The translations under genes were made by a program, and so were the position numbers. From Aurantiacibacter poecillastricola (GTDB lineage Bacteria > Pseudomonadota > Alphaproteobacteria > Sphingomonadales > Sphingomonadaceae): a DNA stretch of 64,000 nt. The notes beneath the pieces are model-generated. The model saw only the letters and a list, made by a program, of their open reading frames with translations, made no database searches and was not told the DNA's origin. Shown here piece by piece: positions 31,341-38,795 of the stretch. How positions within the stretch are numbered: position 1 is the first letter of the stretch; each line of letters begins with the position of its first letter. The stretch is from positions 1-64,000 of the forward strand of contig NZ_JAVAMS010000005.1 of assembly GCF_030730945.1 (NCBI RefSeq), given 5' to 3'.

Positions 31341-31371
31341 AGGTGTCGCTCCTTCCTGGTTTCTGAAACAT

Positions 31372-31397
31372 AGAACGGTGCGCGAACGCCGGGTTTA
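31372..31397 (-). promoter_or_regulatory. Candidate FliA (sigma-28) promoter of flgM
   Basis: The minus strand reads TAAA, 14 bases, then ACCGTTCT, about 30 bases before the flgM start. The same spacing and a similar minus-10 block occur before flagellin. The spacing is one base shorter than the enteric consensus TAAA-N15-GCCGATAA, so confidence is moderate. Confidence 0.5.
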
Positions 31398-31415
31398 AGG
31401 CTTCGTTCGGAATCT

Positions 31416-31931
31416 TTATCCCAGCGGGATGACGGCTCGCTGCGGCGTGCGGACCTGTGCGCGGATGACTTCGCGATTCCCCTCGGGCCGGATACGGATC
31501 CAGCTGCCGATGGCGCCATCCTCCAGCGCCTCGCCCTGCTGGCTGACGGCGAAACCGCGGCCTTCGACCGTGACGGTCATGACCTGTCCGCGCTCCACGA
31601 CGATCTGGGGTTCGACTTGCTCAAATGCGGCTGGTGCCGTGGTGCTTCCACGATTGACCGGGACGAACACGCGCCACCCCGCGCCCGAGGGGCATTCCAC
31701 CCGCACCATGTCCGCCCCGCGCCCGTGCCAGGCGAGTGCGAGGGGCTGCAGACATTCCGCGAGGCGAAGGCGGCGGTCCACCTGGTGCCGTGCACCGCCG
31801 GGCGTGCCGATGGCCGCGCCGGTGAAGGCGGCAACCTGCGCATCGATGGCGGCAGGATCGGTGAAGGGGCCGGATTGCGCTGCGGCAGGGGCGGCAATGA
31901 CAAGGGCGGTGGCAAAAATTAGGCGTTGCAT
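31416..31931 (-). CDS. flgA: Flagellar P-ring assembly chaperone FlgA
   Basis: FlgA is a periplasmic chaperone for FlgI polymerisation. The 171-residue product has a signal peptide (cleavage after PAAA, residue 18) and the SAF-like C-terminal domain: VERGQVMTVTVEGRGFAVSQQGEALEDGAIGSWIRIRPEGNREVIRAQV. It follows the exbD-like gene by 21 bases on the same strand. Confidence 0.92.
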   Translation of the reverse strand: MQRLIFATALVIAAPAAAQSGPFTDPAAIDAQVAAFTGAAIGTPGGARHQVDRRLRLAECLQPLALAWHGRGADMVRVECPSGAGWRVFVPVNRGSTTAPAAFEQVEPQIVVERGQVMTVTVEGRGFAVSQQGEALEDGAIGSWIRIRPEGNREVIRAQVRTPQRAVIPLG

Positions 31932-31952
31932 GGGTAAAGCTCCGAAGGCTTG

Positions 31953-32369
31953 CTATTCACCCGCGTCCTGCAAGCCGCGTGCCAAGCCCGGATCGGCATC
32001 GTGGGCAAAGCGCGCGATCACCAGCGTCTCGCGCGCGGGCTGGACGATCACGCGCGGCTCCACGCCCGCCGCGATGGCTTCGCTCGCCAAGCCTTCGGTA
32101 CGCAGCGTCACGGCCTCGCGATCGCCGGCAGCATAATAGCCCTGCACCGTCAGCTGCTCTCCGGGCGAGAGTGGGTGATCTGCCAGCATGGCTGCGAGCG
32201 GCGGTGCGCCGGGGGCATCGACATGGAGCGACACCGTGACACCTTCTGCCGGGGAGCCTGCAGGGACATCCTGCGTCTGCGCCGCCAGGGCGCCGGCCAT
32301 GGTGATGAACAGGATCAGCGAGAGGTCCGCCAGCGGGACCAGCCAGCTCCCGTTGGCTGCGCGGATCAC
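31953..32369 (-). CDS. ExbD/MotB-like single-pass stator subunit without peptidoglycan-binding domain
   Basis: The GTG at 32369 overlaps the stop codon of the MotA-like gene (GTGA) and gives 138 residues. Residues about 9-29 form one membrane helix, WLVPLADLSLILFITMAGAL, with an aspartate (Asp15) placed like the proton-binding aspartate of MotB, TolR and ExbD. The remaining 110 periplasmic residues lack the OmpA-type domain that anchors MotB to peptidoglycan. With its neighbour it should form a proton-driven pair. Function within the flagellar locus is unknown. Confidence 0.7.
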   Translation of the reverse strand: MIRAANGSWLVPLADLSLILFITMAGALAAQTQDVPAGSPAEGVTVSLHVDAPGAPPLAAMLADHPLSPGEQLTVQGYYAAGDREAVTLRTEGLASEAIAAGVEPRVIVQPARETLVIARFAHDADPGLARGLQDAGE

Positions 32370-33022
32370 CCTGCCTTCTCCAGCCGGTGCACGCTCGCTT
32401 TGGGACAGCTTTCGGACAATTGCCCGGCCAGCCATTCGATCAGGCGCTCGCGGTCTGCTTCCTCTGCCAGCATCCGCCGCTCCAGCACCCGGGCGAGCGG
32501 ATGAAGCACGAGGTGGGCCAGCAGCAGGCCATAGAGCGTAGTGAGGATAGCCATGCCGATCGCCCCCGGCAGCTGCCCTTCCGCACCCTCGGCGAGAGTC
32601 ATCTGCGAGAGGGCGAACAGCGTGCCCGCCATACCGAAGACCGGTGCCATTTCCGCGGCATGGCGAATGGGAGCCAGCGCGGCCTTGCGGCTGCGGACGC
32701 GTTGCTGCTGGAATTCCTCGTGCACGGCAACAAGGTTTCGCAGCGACCGGCCGCGCACCAGCGCATCGGTAGCGCTGGCAATCTCGCGGTCGGTACTGGC
32801 GACGGGGCTGGCACGCACTACCCCGTCACGGCGCATGGCCTCGACATCGTGCGCGATCTCGGCACGGGCAGTTTCGTAGTCGAAGCGGCGGGTAAACAGG
32901 GACAAGATGGCGCGGGACGCCGCCAGGGTTTCCCGCGAGCCGCTTGCCAGCACCGTTGCCAGCAGCGTGCCGCACAGCACGATGGCCGCGCCCCCTGCGT
33001 CCCACAATCCCGAAAGCTCCAT
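32366..33022 (-). CDS. MotA/TolQ/ExbB-like proton-channel protein
   Basis: The start at 33022 (MELSGLWDAGG) has AGGAGG seven bases upstream; the open frame beyond it is not coding-like. The 218-residue product has an N-terminal helix (about 9-27), a cytoplasmic stretch, and two helices: HAAEMAPVFGMAGTLFALSQM (121-141) and AIGMAILTTLYGLLLAHLVLHPLA (154-177), matching the MotA pore helices including the conserved proline (Pro127). True MotA is encoded separately at 41054, so this is a second stator-like protein. It is the first gene of the minus-strand arm, divergent from flgB. Confidence 0.8.
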   Translation of the reverse strand: MELSGLWDAGGAAIVLCGTLLATVLASGSRETLAASRAILSLFTRRFDYETARAEIAHDVEAMRRDGVVRASPVASTDREIASATDALVRGRSLRNLVAVHEEFQQQRVRSRKAALAPIRHAAEMAPVFGMAGTLFALSQMTLAEGAEGQLPGAIGMAILTTLYGLLLAHLVLHPLARVLERRMLAEEADRERLIEWLAGQLSESCPKASVHRLEKAG

Positions 33023-33153
33023 CACTGCACCTCCTGCGATCATCAGGACGACCGGCAGTCCCGGCAATTTAGGGCGGCACCTGTTTGCCGCGTGCGGCAA
33101 GGGCTTGCCGCCTTCCTCGCATTCCACCGGCGCAACCGGCGGGCAAATCAAAC

Positions 33154-33169
33154 TGGCACGCCTCTTGCT
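33154..33169 (+). promoter_or_regulatory. Sigma-54 promoter of the flgB operon
   Basis: TGGCACGCCTCTTGCT matches the sigma-54 minus-24/minus-12 consensus fully, with ten bases between GG and GC. It is followed by TGAAACATTGCG and lies about 50 bases before flgB. The activator is probably the AAA+ protein encoded at 44412. Confidence 0.92.
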
Positions 33170-33220
33170 GAAACATTGCGCACGAGGGCGAGCAATCGTC
33201 CGCAAGCAAGGGAATGCATG

Positions 33221-33568
33221 ATGAGCGACAGGCTATTCGGCATACATGGGGCAGCGCTGGAACTGCGCTCGCACCGCATGGGGCTGCTGACGTCCAACAT
33301 CGCCAATGCCGCAACGCCGGGTTACCAGGCGCGCGATATCGACTTCGCCTCCGCGCTGGAAGCCCGTCTGGGCGGTGCAGACCGCAATGGCGCAATTGAC
33401 GCCGCGACCCGCTACCGCGTGCCCACCATGCCCTCGATGGACGGCAACACCGTGGAACTTGCCAACGAACAGATGGCCTTCGCCGAAAACGCCGTCGCCT
33501 ATTCCGCCACCCTTACCTTCCTCAACGGACGGGTCGAGACGGTGAAGCGCGCGCTGAAGGGGGAGTAG
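33221..33568 (+). CDS. flgB: Flagellar basal-body rod protein FlgB
   Basis: FlgB is a proximal rod subunit. The product (115 residues) has the family opening LFGIHGAALELRSHRMGLLTSNIANAATPGYQARDIDF and the C-terminal helix FLNGRVETVKRALKGE. Two adjacent ATG codons (33218 and 33221) are possible; the second is better spaced from AAGGGA. It is the first gene of the plus-strand rod-hook operon, downstream of the sigma-54 promoter. Confidence 0.94.
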   Translation: MSDRLFGIHGAALELRSHRMGLLTSNIANAATPGYQARDIDFASALEARLGGADRNGAIDAATRYRVPTMPSMDGNTVELANEQMAFAENAVAYSATLTFLNGRVETVKRALKGE

Positions 33569-33571
33569 GTC

Positions 33572-33976
33572 ATGTCGGGAAACACCACCCTCTTCCAGGT
33601 CGTGCAGCGCGGTATGTCGGCGCAGATGGTGCGCATGAATGCCGCTGCCTCCAACATCGCCAATTCGGGCACAGTCTCGGGCAGCGAGGACGAGGCCTAC
33701 CGCCCGGTGCGCGCGGTGTTCCAGCAGGAGCTCGACGCGGCCAGCGGCCTTTCCAGCGTGCGCGTATCCGAAGTGCGCCAGGCCGACACCGCCGCCATCC
33801 GGCGTCACGATCCCGACCATCCGCTGGCCGACGAGAATGGAGATGTGTGGGAAGCAGGCGTCGATGAAAGCGCCGAGATGGTCGAGATCATGGAAAGCGC
33901 GCGCCAGTACCAGAACCTCGTCGAGGCCATGCAGACTGCCAAGCAGCTGATGCTCGACACCATCAGGAGCAAGTGA
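33572..33976 (+). CDS. flgC: Flagellar basal-body rod protein FlgC
   Basis: FlgC is a proximal rod subunit. The 134-residue product has the rod-family N-terminus MSAQMVRMNAAASNIANSGTVSG, the FlgC-type DPDHPLADENGDVW segment, and the C-terminal MVEIMESARQYQNLVEAMQTAKQLMLDTI helix. It starts three bases after flgB. Confidence 0.95.
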   Translation: MSGNTTLFQVVQRGMSAQMVRMNAAASNIANSGTVSGSEDEAYRPVRAVFQQELDAASGLSSVRVSEVRQADTAAIRRHDPDHPLADENGDVWEAGVDESAEMVEIMESARQYQNLVEAMQTAKQLMLDTIRSK

Positions 33977-34293
33977 TGAGCACGATTTCCGCCACTTCGG
34001 CGCCCACCAACCTCAAGGCCATCAACGGCGCCGATCCGGCCATCGCCGGTGCCGCGCGCACCAAGGCAGCGGGGATCGCGACGCTCGACCAGGGCGATTT
34101 CCTGAAGCTGCTGACCACGCAGCTGCAGCAGCAGGACCCGTTAGCGCCGGTCGATAACAAGGACATGCTGGCGCAGATGGCGCAGTTCTCCGCCCTGGCT
34201 GGCTCTGCCGAGACCAATGCAACCCTGGGCAAGATTTCCGACAAGCTCGACGCGCTGATCGAGGCGCAGCGCACCGCCTCTTCCGGCATCTGA
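33976..34293 (+). CDS. flgD: Short hook-capping protein FlgD
   Basis: FlgD caps the growing hook. The N-terminal export and assembly domain is clear: LDQGDFLKLLTTQLQQQDPLAPVDNKDMLAQMAQFSALAGSAETN. The protein stops at 105 residues, whereas most FlgD proteins are above 200 and carry Tudor and FnIII-like domains after this point. The frame ends in an ordinary TGA with flgE following closely, so this looks like a genuinely short form, not a frameshift. The start overlaps flgC (TGATG). Confidence 0.88.
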   Translation: MSTISATSAPTNLKAINGADPAIAGAARTKAAGIATLDQGDFLKLLTTQLQQQDPLAPVDNKDMLAQMAQFSALAGSAETNATLGKISDKLDALIEAQRTASSGI

Positions 34294-34316
34294 TTTTTGC
34301 AAGGAGTACCCGAACA

Positions 34317-35135
34317 ATGACTTCGTTCTACACCTCGCTGAACGGCCTCAAGAACTCGCAGACCGATCTCAGCACCATCGCCCACAACATCGCCAATGCC
34401 GAGACGACCGGCTTCAAGAAGAGCAGCGTGGAATTTGCCGATCTCGTGGCGAACGGTTCCGCTGCCAATCCGCGCATGACGCAGGGACTTGGCGCCACGG
34501 TGGCCGGGATCAACCAGAATTTCGGCCTCGGCGCGATCGAGCAGACCGGGCGAAGCCTGGACGTCGCGATCGACGGCGACGGCTTTTTCGCTACCCGCAA
34601 CCCCGAGAACAACGAAGTGCTGTTCACCCGCAACGGCAATTTCCAGATCGACGCCACCGGTGCGCTCACGAATTTTGCCGGCAAGAACCTGCAGATGTTC
34701 GAGACCGACGCCACCGGCGCGCTGGTAAATCCCGGCGTGACCGTGGATGCCATCATCCCCGTCACCAATGCAGGCGGTGCAGATCTTTCCAGCCTCGTCA
34801 TCCAGAACGACGGATTGATCTCCGCAACCTACAGCGACGGCACGACAGAACCGGTGGGCCGCGTGGCGCTGGCATCCTTCGCCGCGCCCACGGGCCTGCG
34901 ACCGGTAGGCTCCAGCAACTGGGAAGCCACCGGCTTTTCCGGCAACCCCACCTTCGAGGCGCCCGATACCGGTCGCACCGGGCAGCTGCGGTCCGGCGCG
35001 CTGGAGAAATCCAATGTCGATCTTGCCGAGGAAATGGTCGGACTGATCACTGCCCAGCGCAACTTCCAGGCAAACGCCAAGGCGATCGATACCGCCACGC
35101 AGTTCTCGCAGACCGTCATCAACCTGCGCACCTGA
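34317..35135 (+). CDS. flgE: Flagellar hook protein FlgE
   Basis: The 272-residue product has the axial-protein N-terminus FYTSLNGLKNSQTDLSTIAHNIANAETTGFKKSSVEF, the middle hook segment DVAIDGDGFFATRNPENNEVLFTRNGNFQID, and the C-terminal LEKSNVDLAEEMVGLITAQRNFQANAKAI helix. At 272 residues it is a short FlgE, lacking most of the variable outer domain. It is preceded by AAGGAG. Confidence 0.93.
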   Translation: MTSFYTSLNGLKNSQTDLSTIAHNIANAETTGFKKSSVEFADLVANGSAANPRMTQGLGATVAGINQNFGLGAIEQTGRSLDVAIDGDGFFATRNPENNEVLFTRNGNFQIDATGALTNFAGKNLQMFETDATGALVNPGVTVDAIIPVTNAGGADLSSLVIQNDGLISATYSDGTTEPVGRVALASFAAPTGLRPVGSSNWEATGFSGNPTFEAPDTGRTGQLRSGALEKSNVDLAEEMVGLITAQRNFQANAKAIDTATQFSQTVINLRT

Positions 35136-35160
35136 TCCTGGACCTTAGGAGCGCTTCGCC

Positions 35161-35901
35161 ATGGACCGCATGATCTACACCGCCCTTACCGGCATGGACG
35201 CCGCGATGAGGCAGCAGCGCGCTGTCGCCAGCAACCTTGCCAATGCCAACACCCCCGGTTTCCGGGCCGAGACCTTTGCCACCATGCCGTGGCATCTCGA
35301 AGCCGAAAGCCTGGACGTGCGCGGCTTTGCGCAAGGCGCGGTGCGCGGGGCGGACCTGTCGCAGGGCAGCGTGAACCGCACGGGGCGCGATCTCGACATC
35401 GCCGTGAGCGGCGAGGCACTGATCGCCTTCCAGTCCCCGGCAGGCGAGGAAGTCTATTCCCGCCGCGGGGACATGGATGTCGATGCGGCAGGCCGGCTGA
35501 TAAATGGCGAGGGTCTCCAGGCGATGGGTCTTAACGGACCCGTTGTCGTGCCGCCGGGCTGGCGCGTCAGCTTCGGCCAGGATGGCACGGTCTTCGCTGC
35601 CGATCCCGCCGCGCCGGGCGCCCCGCCGCAGGAAGTGGCCCGCATCAAGCTCGTCAGCCCGGCGGGAAGTGCGGTGGTCAAGGACCTCGATAACCAGCTT
35701 CGCGTGGATGGCGGCGGGGTGCTGCCCGCCGATCCCACCGCGCAGATCGCCAGCGGCGCGCTGGAGCAGAGCAATGTCGACAGCGCAGGAACGCTGGTGG
35801 CCATGATCGATTCACAGCGCAGTTTCGAGCGCCGCGTGCAGATCATCTCCACTGCCGAACAGCTCGACCAGTCCAGCGCCAGCCTGATGGCCCTTCGCTG
35901 A
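35161..35901 (+). CDS. flgF: Flagellar basal-body rod protein FlgF
   Basis: FlgF is a rod subunit between FlgC and FlgG. The 246-residue product shows the N-terminal ALTGMDAAMRQQRAVASNLANANTPGFRAETF motif, RTGRDLDIAVSGEALIAFQSPAGEEVYSRRGDM, and a C-terminal LEQSNVDSAGTLVAMIDSQRSFERRVQII helix. Its position between flgE and flgG supports the name. Confidence 0.94.
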   Translation: MDRMIYTALTGMDAAMRQQRAVASNLANANTPGFRAETFATMPWHLEAESLDVRGFAQGAVRGADLSQGSVNRTGRDLDIAVSGEALIAFQSPAGEEVYSRRGDMDVDAAGRLINGEGLQAMGLNGPVVVPPGWRVSFGQDGTVFAADPAAPGAPPQEVARIKLVSPAGSAVVKDLDNQLRVDGGGVLPADPTAQIASGALEQSNVDSAGTLVAMIDSQRSFERRVQIISTAEQLDQSSASLMALR

Positions 35902-35942
35902 CCTCCCGACCCTCGCCCCGTGTAAACCGAAAGGAACCCTGA

Positions 35943-36731
35943 ATGCCCACTTCCGCACTGCATGTCGCCCGCACGGGACTGGAGGCGCAGGATACCCGCA
36001 TGCGGGTGATCGCCAACAACCTGGCCAATATCGGCACCACCGGTTTCAAGCGCGACCGCGCGAATTTCCAGACTCTCTCCTATGACGATGCGCGGGTAGC
36101 GGGCCAGCGCTCCACCGGCGAGACCGCCTACGCCATCGGCCTCAATCTTGGCACCGGCGTGGGGGTGCAGGGCACGACCCGCATCGACACGCAGGGCACC
36201 ATGACGACGACGGGCAATACGCTCGACCTCGCGCTGGATGGTGACGGCTTTTTCGTGGTCGAGATGCCCGGCGGCGAGACGGCCTATACCCGCGCGGGGA
36301 ATTTCACGCTCTCGGCGGACGGCCAGCTCGTCACCGCGCAGGGCTATGCGCTGCAACCGGCGATCCAGGTGCCGGAAGGGGCGCAGTCGATCTCGGTCGG
36401 GCCGGACGGCACCGTTACCGCGATCGTGCCCGGCGATGCCGCGCCTGCCGAACTGGGGCAAATCACGCTCGCCAGCTTCGTCAATCCGGCGGGGCTGCAG
36501 GCGACGGGCGACAACCTCCTGCTCGAGACCGCGGCCAGCGGCGCTGCCGATGTCGGCGTTCCGGGCGATGCCGGGCGCGGACAGATCCGCCAGGGAATGC
36601 TCGAATCCTCCAACGTCAACGTGGTGGAGGAACTGGTCGAGATGATCGAGGCGCAGCGCGCCTACGAGATCAATTCCAAGATGATCAGCGCGGTGGACGA
36701 GATGCTCCGCAACGCCAACCAGACGCTGTGA
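35943..36731 (+). CDS. flgG: Distal rod protein FlgG
   Basis: FlgG forms the distal rod. The 262-residue product has the family N-terminus ALHVARTGLEAQDTRMRVIANNLANIGTTGFKRDRANFQTL, the typical GLNLGTGVGVQGTTRIDTQGTMTTTGNTLDLALDGDGFFVV region, and the C-terminal SNVNVVEELVEMIEAQRAYEINSKMI helix. Length matches the usual 260-262 residues. Confidence 0.96.
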   Translation: MPTSALHVARTGLEAQDTRMRVIANNLANIGTTGFKRDRANFQTLSYDDARVAGQRSTGETAYAIGLNLGTGVGVQGTTRIDTQGTMTTTGNTLDLALDGDGFFVVEMPGGETAYTRAGNFTLSADGQLVTAQGYALQPAIQVPEGAQSISVGPDGTVTAIVPGDAAPAELGQITLASFVNPAGLQATGDNLLLETAASGAADVGVPGDAGRGQIRQGMLESSNVNVVEELVEMIEAQRAYEINSKMISAVDEMLRNANQTL

Positions 36732-36739
36732 GAACCGCC

Positions 36740-37399
36740 ATGAAACGAATCCTGGCTGCCGGCCTCTTTGCACTCACCTTGTCGGCCTGCGCGATGGAGG
36801 GCGGTCGGCCCGCCCCCGGTTTCGCCGCCACGCTGCCGCCGCCCGCTCCGCTGCATGCACCGCGCAACGGCGCGATCTACCAGGCGGCGAACGGCTATGC
36901 CGCGCTGCACGAAGGCACACGGGCGCGCCGCGTCGGTGATCTGGTCACCGTGATCCTCGTCGAAAGCGTCAGCACCAACAAGACCACCAGCGCCACCACC
37001 GCGCGCAATGGCTCTGCCTCGATCACGCCGCCCAGCGCAGGGCCGCTCGACTTCCTGAATCCCGACGCCCTTAATGCCGCTTCGCAATCGTCGTTCAAAG
37101 GATCGGGCACGGCATCCCAGCGCAGCCAGTTGAACGGCGCCATCGCGGTCACCATCGCGGAGGTGCGGTCCAACGGCACTGCGCTGGTGACGGGAGAACG
37201 GCACATGCGATTGAGCCAGGGCGAGGAATGGGTGCAGTTCGCAGGTATCCTGCGGCTCGCCGATATCGACATCGACAACCGCATCCTCTCCACCCGTATT
37301 GCCGATGCACAGATCATCTATGGCGGACAGGGCGCGATCCAGCAGGCCAGCAGACCGGGATGGCTTGGCCGTTTCTTTAACATGGTGAGCCCGTTCTGA
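36740..37399 (+). CDS. flgH: Flagellar L-ring lipoprotein FlgH
   Basis: FlgH forms the outer-membrane L-ring. From the ATG at 36740 the product (219 residues) begins with a lipoprotein signal ending in LSAC, with the lipidated cysteine at residue 16. The body has RARRVGDLVTVILVESVSTNKTTSATT and a C-terminal RIADAQIIYGGQGAIQQASRPGWLGRFFN segment. An in-frame GTG at 36728 overlapping the flgG stop is the alternative start. Confidence 0.95.
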   Translation: MKRILAAGLFALTLSACAMEGGRPAPGFAATLPPPAPLHAPRNGAIYQAANGYAALHEGTRARRVGDLVTVILVESVSTNKTTSATTARNGSASITPPSAGPLDFLNPDALNAASQSSFKGSGTASQRSQLNGAIAVTIAEVRSNGTALVTGERHMRLSQGEEWVQFAGILRLADIDIDNRILSTRIADAQIIYGGQGAIQQASRPGWLGRFFNMVSPF

Positions 37400-38493
37400 T
37401 GCGCTTCTTGTTCACCCTGATCGCGGCGCTCACCATGCTGATCGCCCTCCCCGCCCATGCCGAGCGCATTCGCGATCTCGGCACGTTTGACGGCGTGCGG
37501 CCCAACCAGCTTACCGGCTATGGTATCGTGGTGGGCCTCGACGGGACGGGCGACGACAATTTCGAATATGTGACGCAGGCCATGCGCGGCGTTTCCGGGC
37601 GGCTGGGCCTGACCTTGCCGCCGGGAGTCTCCCCCGGCCTGAAGAACGCCGCCGCCGTTATCCTGACGGCCGAGCTGCCTGCCTTCGCCAAGCCCGGGCA
37701 AACAATCGATGTCACCGTTTCCACAATCGGTCGCGCGGATTCCCTGCGCGGCGGATCGCTGGTTCTGGCACCGCTCTACGGTGCGGACGGACAGGTCTAT
37801 GCGATGGCGCAGGGCAACCTTGCCGTGGGTGGCCTTGGCGTGTCGGGCCGCGATGGCAGCCAGGTGACGGTCAACGTGCCCACCGTGGGCCGCATCGCCG
37901 ATGGCGCGACGGTGGAGCAGGCCGTTGCCACAGGCTTCGACAGCCAGGGCGAGCTGCGCTTCAACATGCACAATGCCGATTTCCAGACCGCTTCCCGCAT
38001 GCGCGATGCCATCAATCGCCGCTTCCCCGGCGCCGCACGCGTAGTGGACGGAGTGACCCTTTCCATCGTCATGCCGCTGGGCGCCGATGCTCGCGCGGAA
38101 ATGATCGCCGCCGTCGAGATGATCGACGTGACACCCGCTGAAACGCCCGCCCGCGTGATCGTGAACGCGCGCACCGGAACGGTGGTGATCAACTCCGCCG
38201 TGCGCCTGTCACCCGCCGCGATCAGTCATGGGCGGCTGGTGGTGCGGATCGAGGAAGATCCGCGCATCGTCCAGCCTGAACCCTTTGCCAATGGCGTGAC
38301 TGCCGTGGAGCAGGCGACCGACATCTCCGTAGGAATGGAGGAGACGCGGCTTGCCATGCTCGATGGCGGGGCGAACCTGTCCGAAGTGGTCGATGCCCTG
38401 AACATGCTGGGCGTAGGCGCGGCGGACCTTGTGGTGATCCTCGAAGCGCTGAAGCAGGCAGGTGCGCTGCAGGCCGAAATGGTGATCCTGTGA
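37399..38493 (+). CDS. flgI: Flagellar P-ring protein FlgI
   Basis: FlgI forms the P-ring in the peptidoglycan layer. The 364-residue product has a signal peptide (cleavage near AHAE, residue 21), the signature RIRDLGTFDGVRPNQLTGYGIVVGLDGTGD, KNAAAVILTAELPAFAKPGQTIDVTVSTIG, and a C-terminal LSEVVDALNMLGVGAADLVVILEALKQAGALQAEM helix. The start overlaps flgH (TGATG). Confidence 0.96.
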   Translation: MRFLFTLIAALTMLIALPAHAERIRDLGTFDGVRPNQLTGYGIVVGLDGTGDDNFEYVTQAMRGVSGRLGLTLPPGVSPGLKNAAAVILTAELPAFAKPGQTIDVTVSTIGRADSLRGGSLVLAPLYGADGQVYAMAQGNLAVGGLGVSGRDGSQVTVNVPTVGRIADGATVEQAVATGFDSQGELRFNMHNADFQTASRMRDAINRRFPGAARVVDGVTLSIVMPLGADARAEMIAAVEMIDVTPAETPARVIVNARTGTVVINSAVRLSPAAISHGRLVVRIEEDPRIVQPEPFANGVTAVEQATDISVGMEETRLAMLDGGANLSEVVDALNMLGVGAADLVVILEALKQAGALQAEMVIL

Positions 38494-38792
38494 CGAGCAT
38501 CCTGTCCACTTCGCCCATGCAGGCAGGGTCGCTTGCGGCTCCGACCGCACCGCGCGAGGACCTGCGCAAGGCGGCGGAAGCCTTCGAGGCGATCTTCCTG
38601 CGGCAGTTGCTCGCCTCGGCGCGCGCCTCCGACTTCGGCGGCGAAGACTTGTTCGGCGGCCCCGGCCTCGAACAGTTCGAAGCCATGCGCGACGAGCACT
38701 TCGCCGAGATCGCCTCGCAGCAAAGCACATTCGGCCTCGCCGATGCGATCGAGCGGCAATTGTCCGCCTTCGTCCAGCAGGGAAGCGAATAG
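38490..38792 (+). CDS. flgJ: Rod-binding protein FlgJ, N-terminal domain only
   Basis: The 100-residue product matches only the rod-binding domain of enteric FlgJ: LRKAAEAFEAIFLRQLLASARASDFGGEDLFGG and FEAMRDEHFAEIASQQSTFGLADAIERQL. The muramidase half is absent, and that activity is probably supplied by the separate transglycosylase at 29799. It starts with GTG in a four-base overlap with flgI. Confidence 0.9.
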   Translation: MTSILSTSPMQAGSLAAPTAPREDLRKAAEAFEAIFLRQLLASARASDFGGEDLFGGPGLEQFEAMRDEHFAEIASQQSTFGLADAIERQLSAFVQQGSE

Positions 38793-38795
38793 CCC

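Noticed and set aside
33089..33115. Sigma-54-like element for the MotA-like operon on the minus strand
   Set aside because: The sequence GGCAAGCCCTTGCC has nine rather than ten bases between GG and GC and is better explained as a palindrome.
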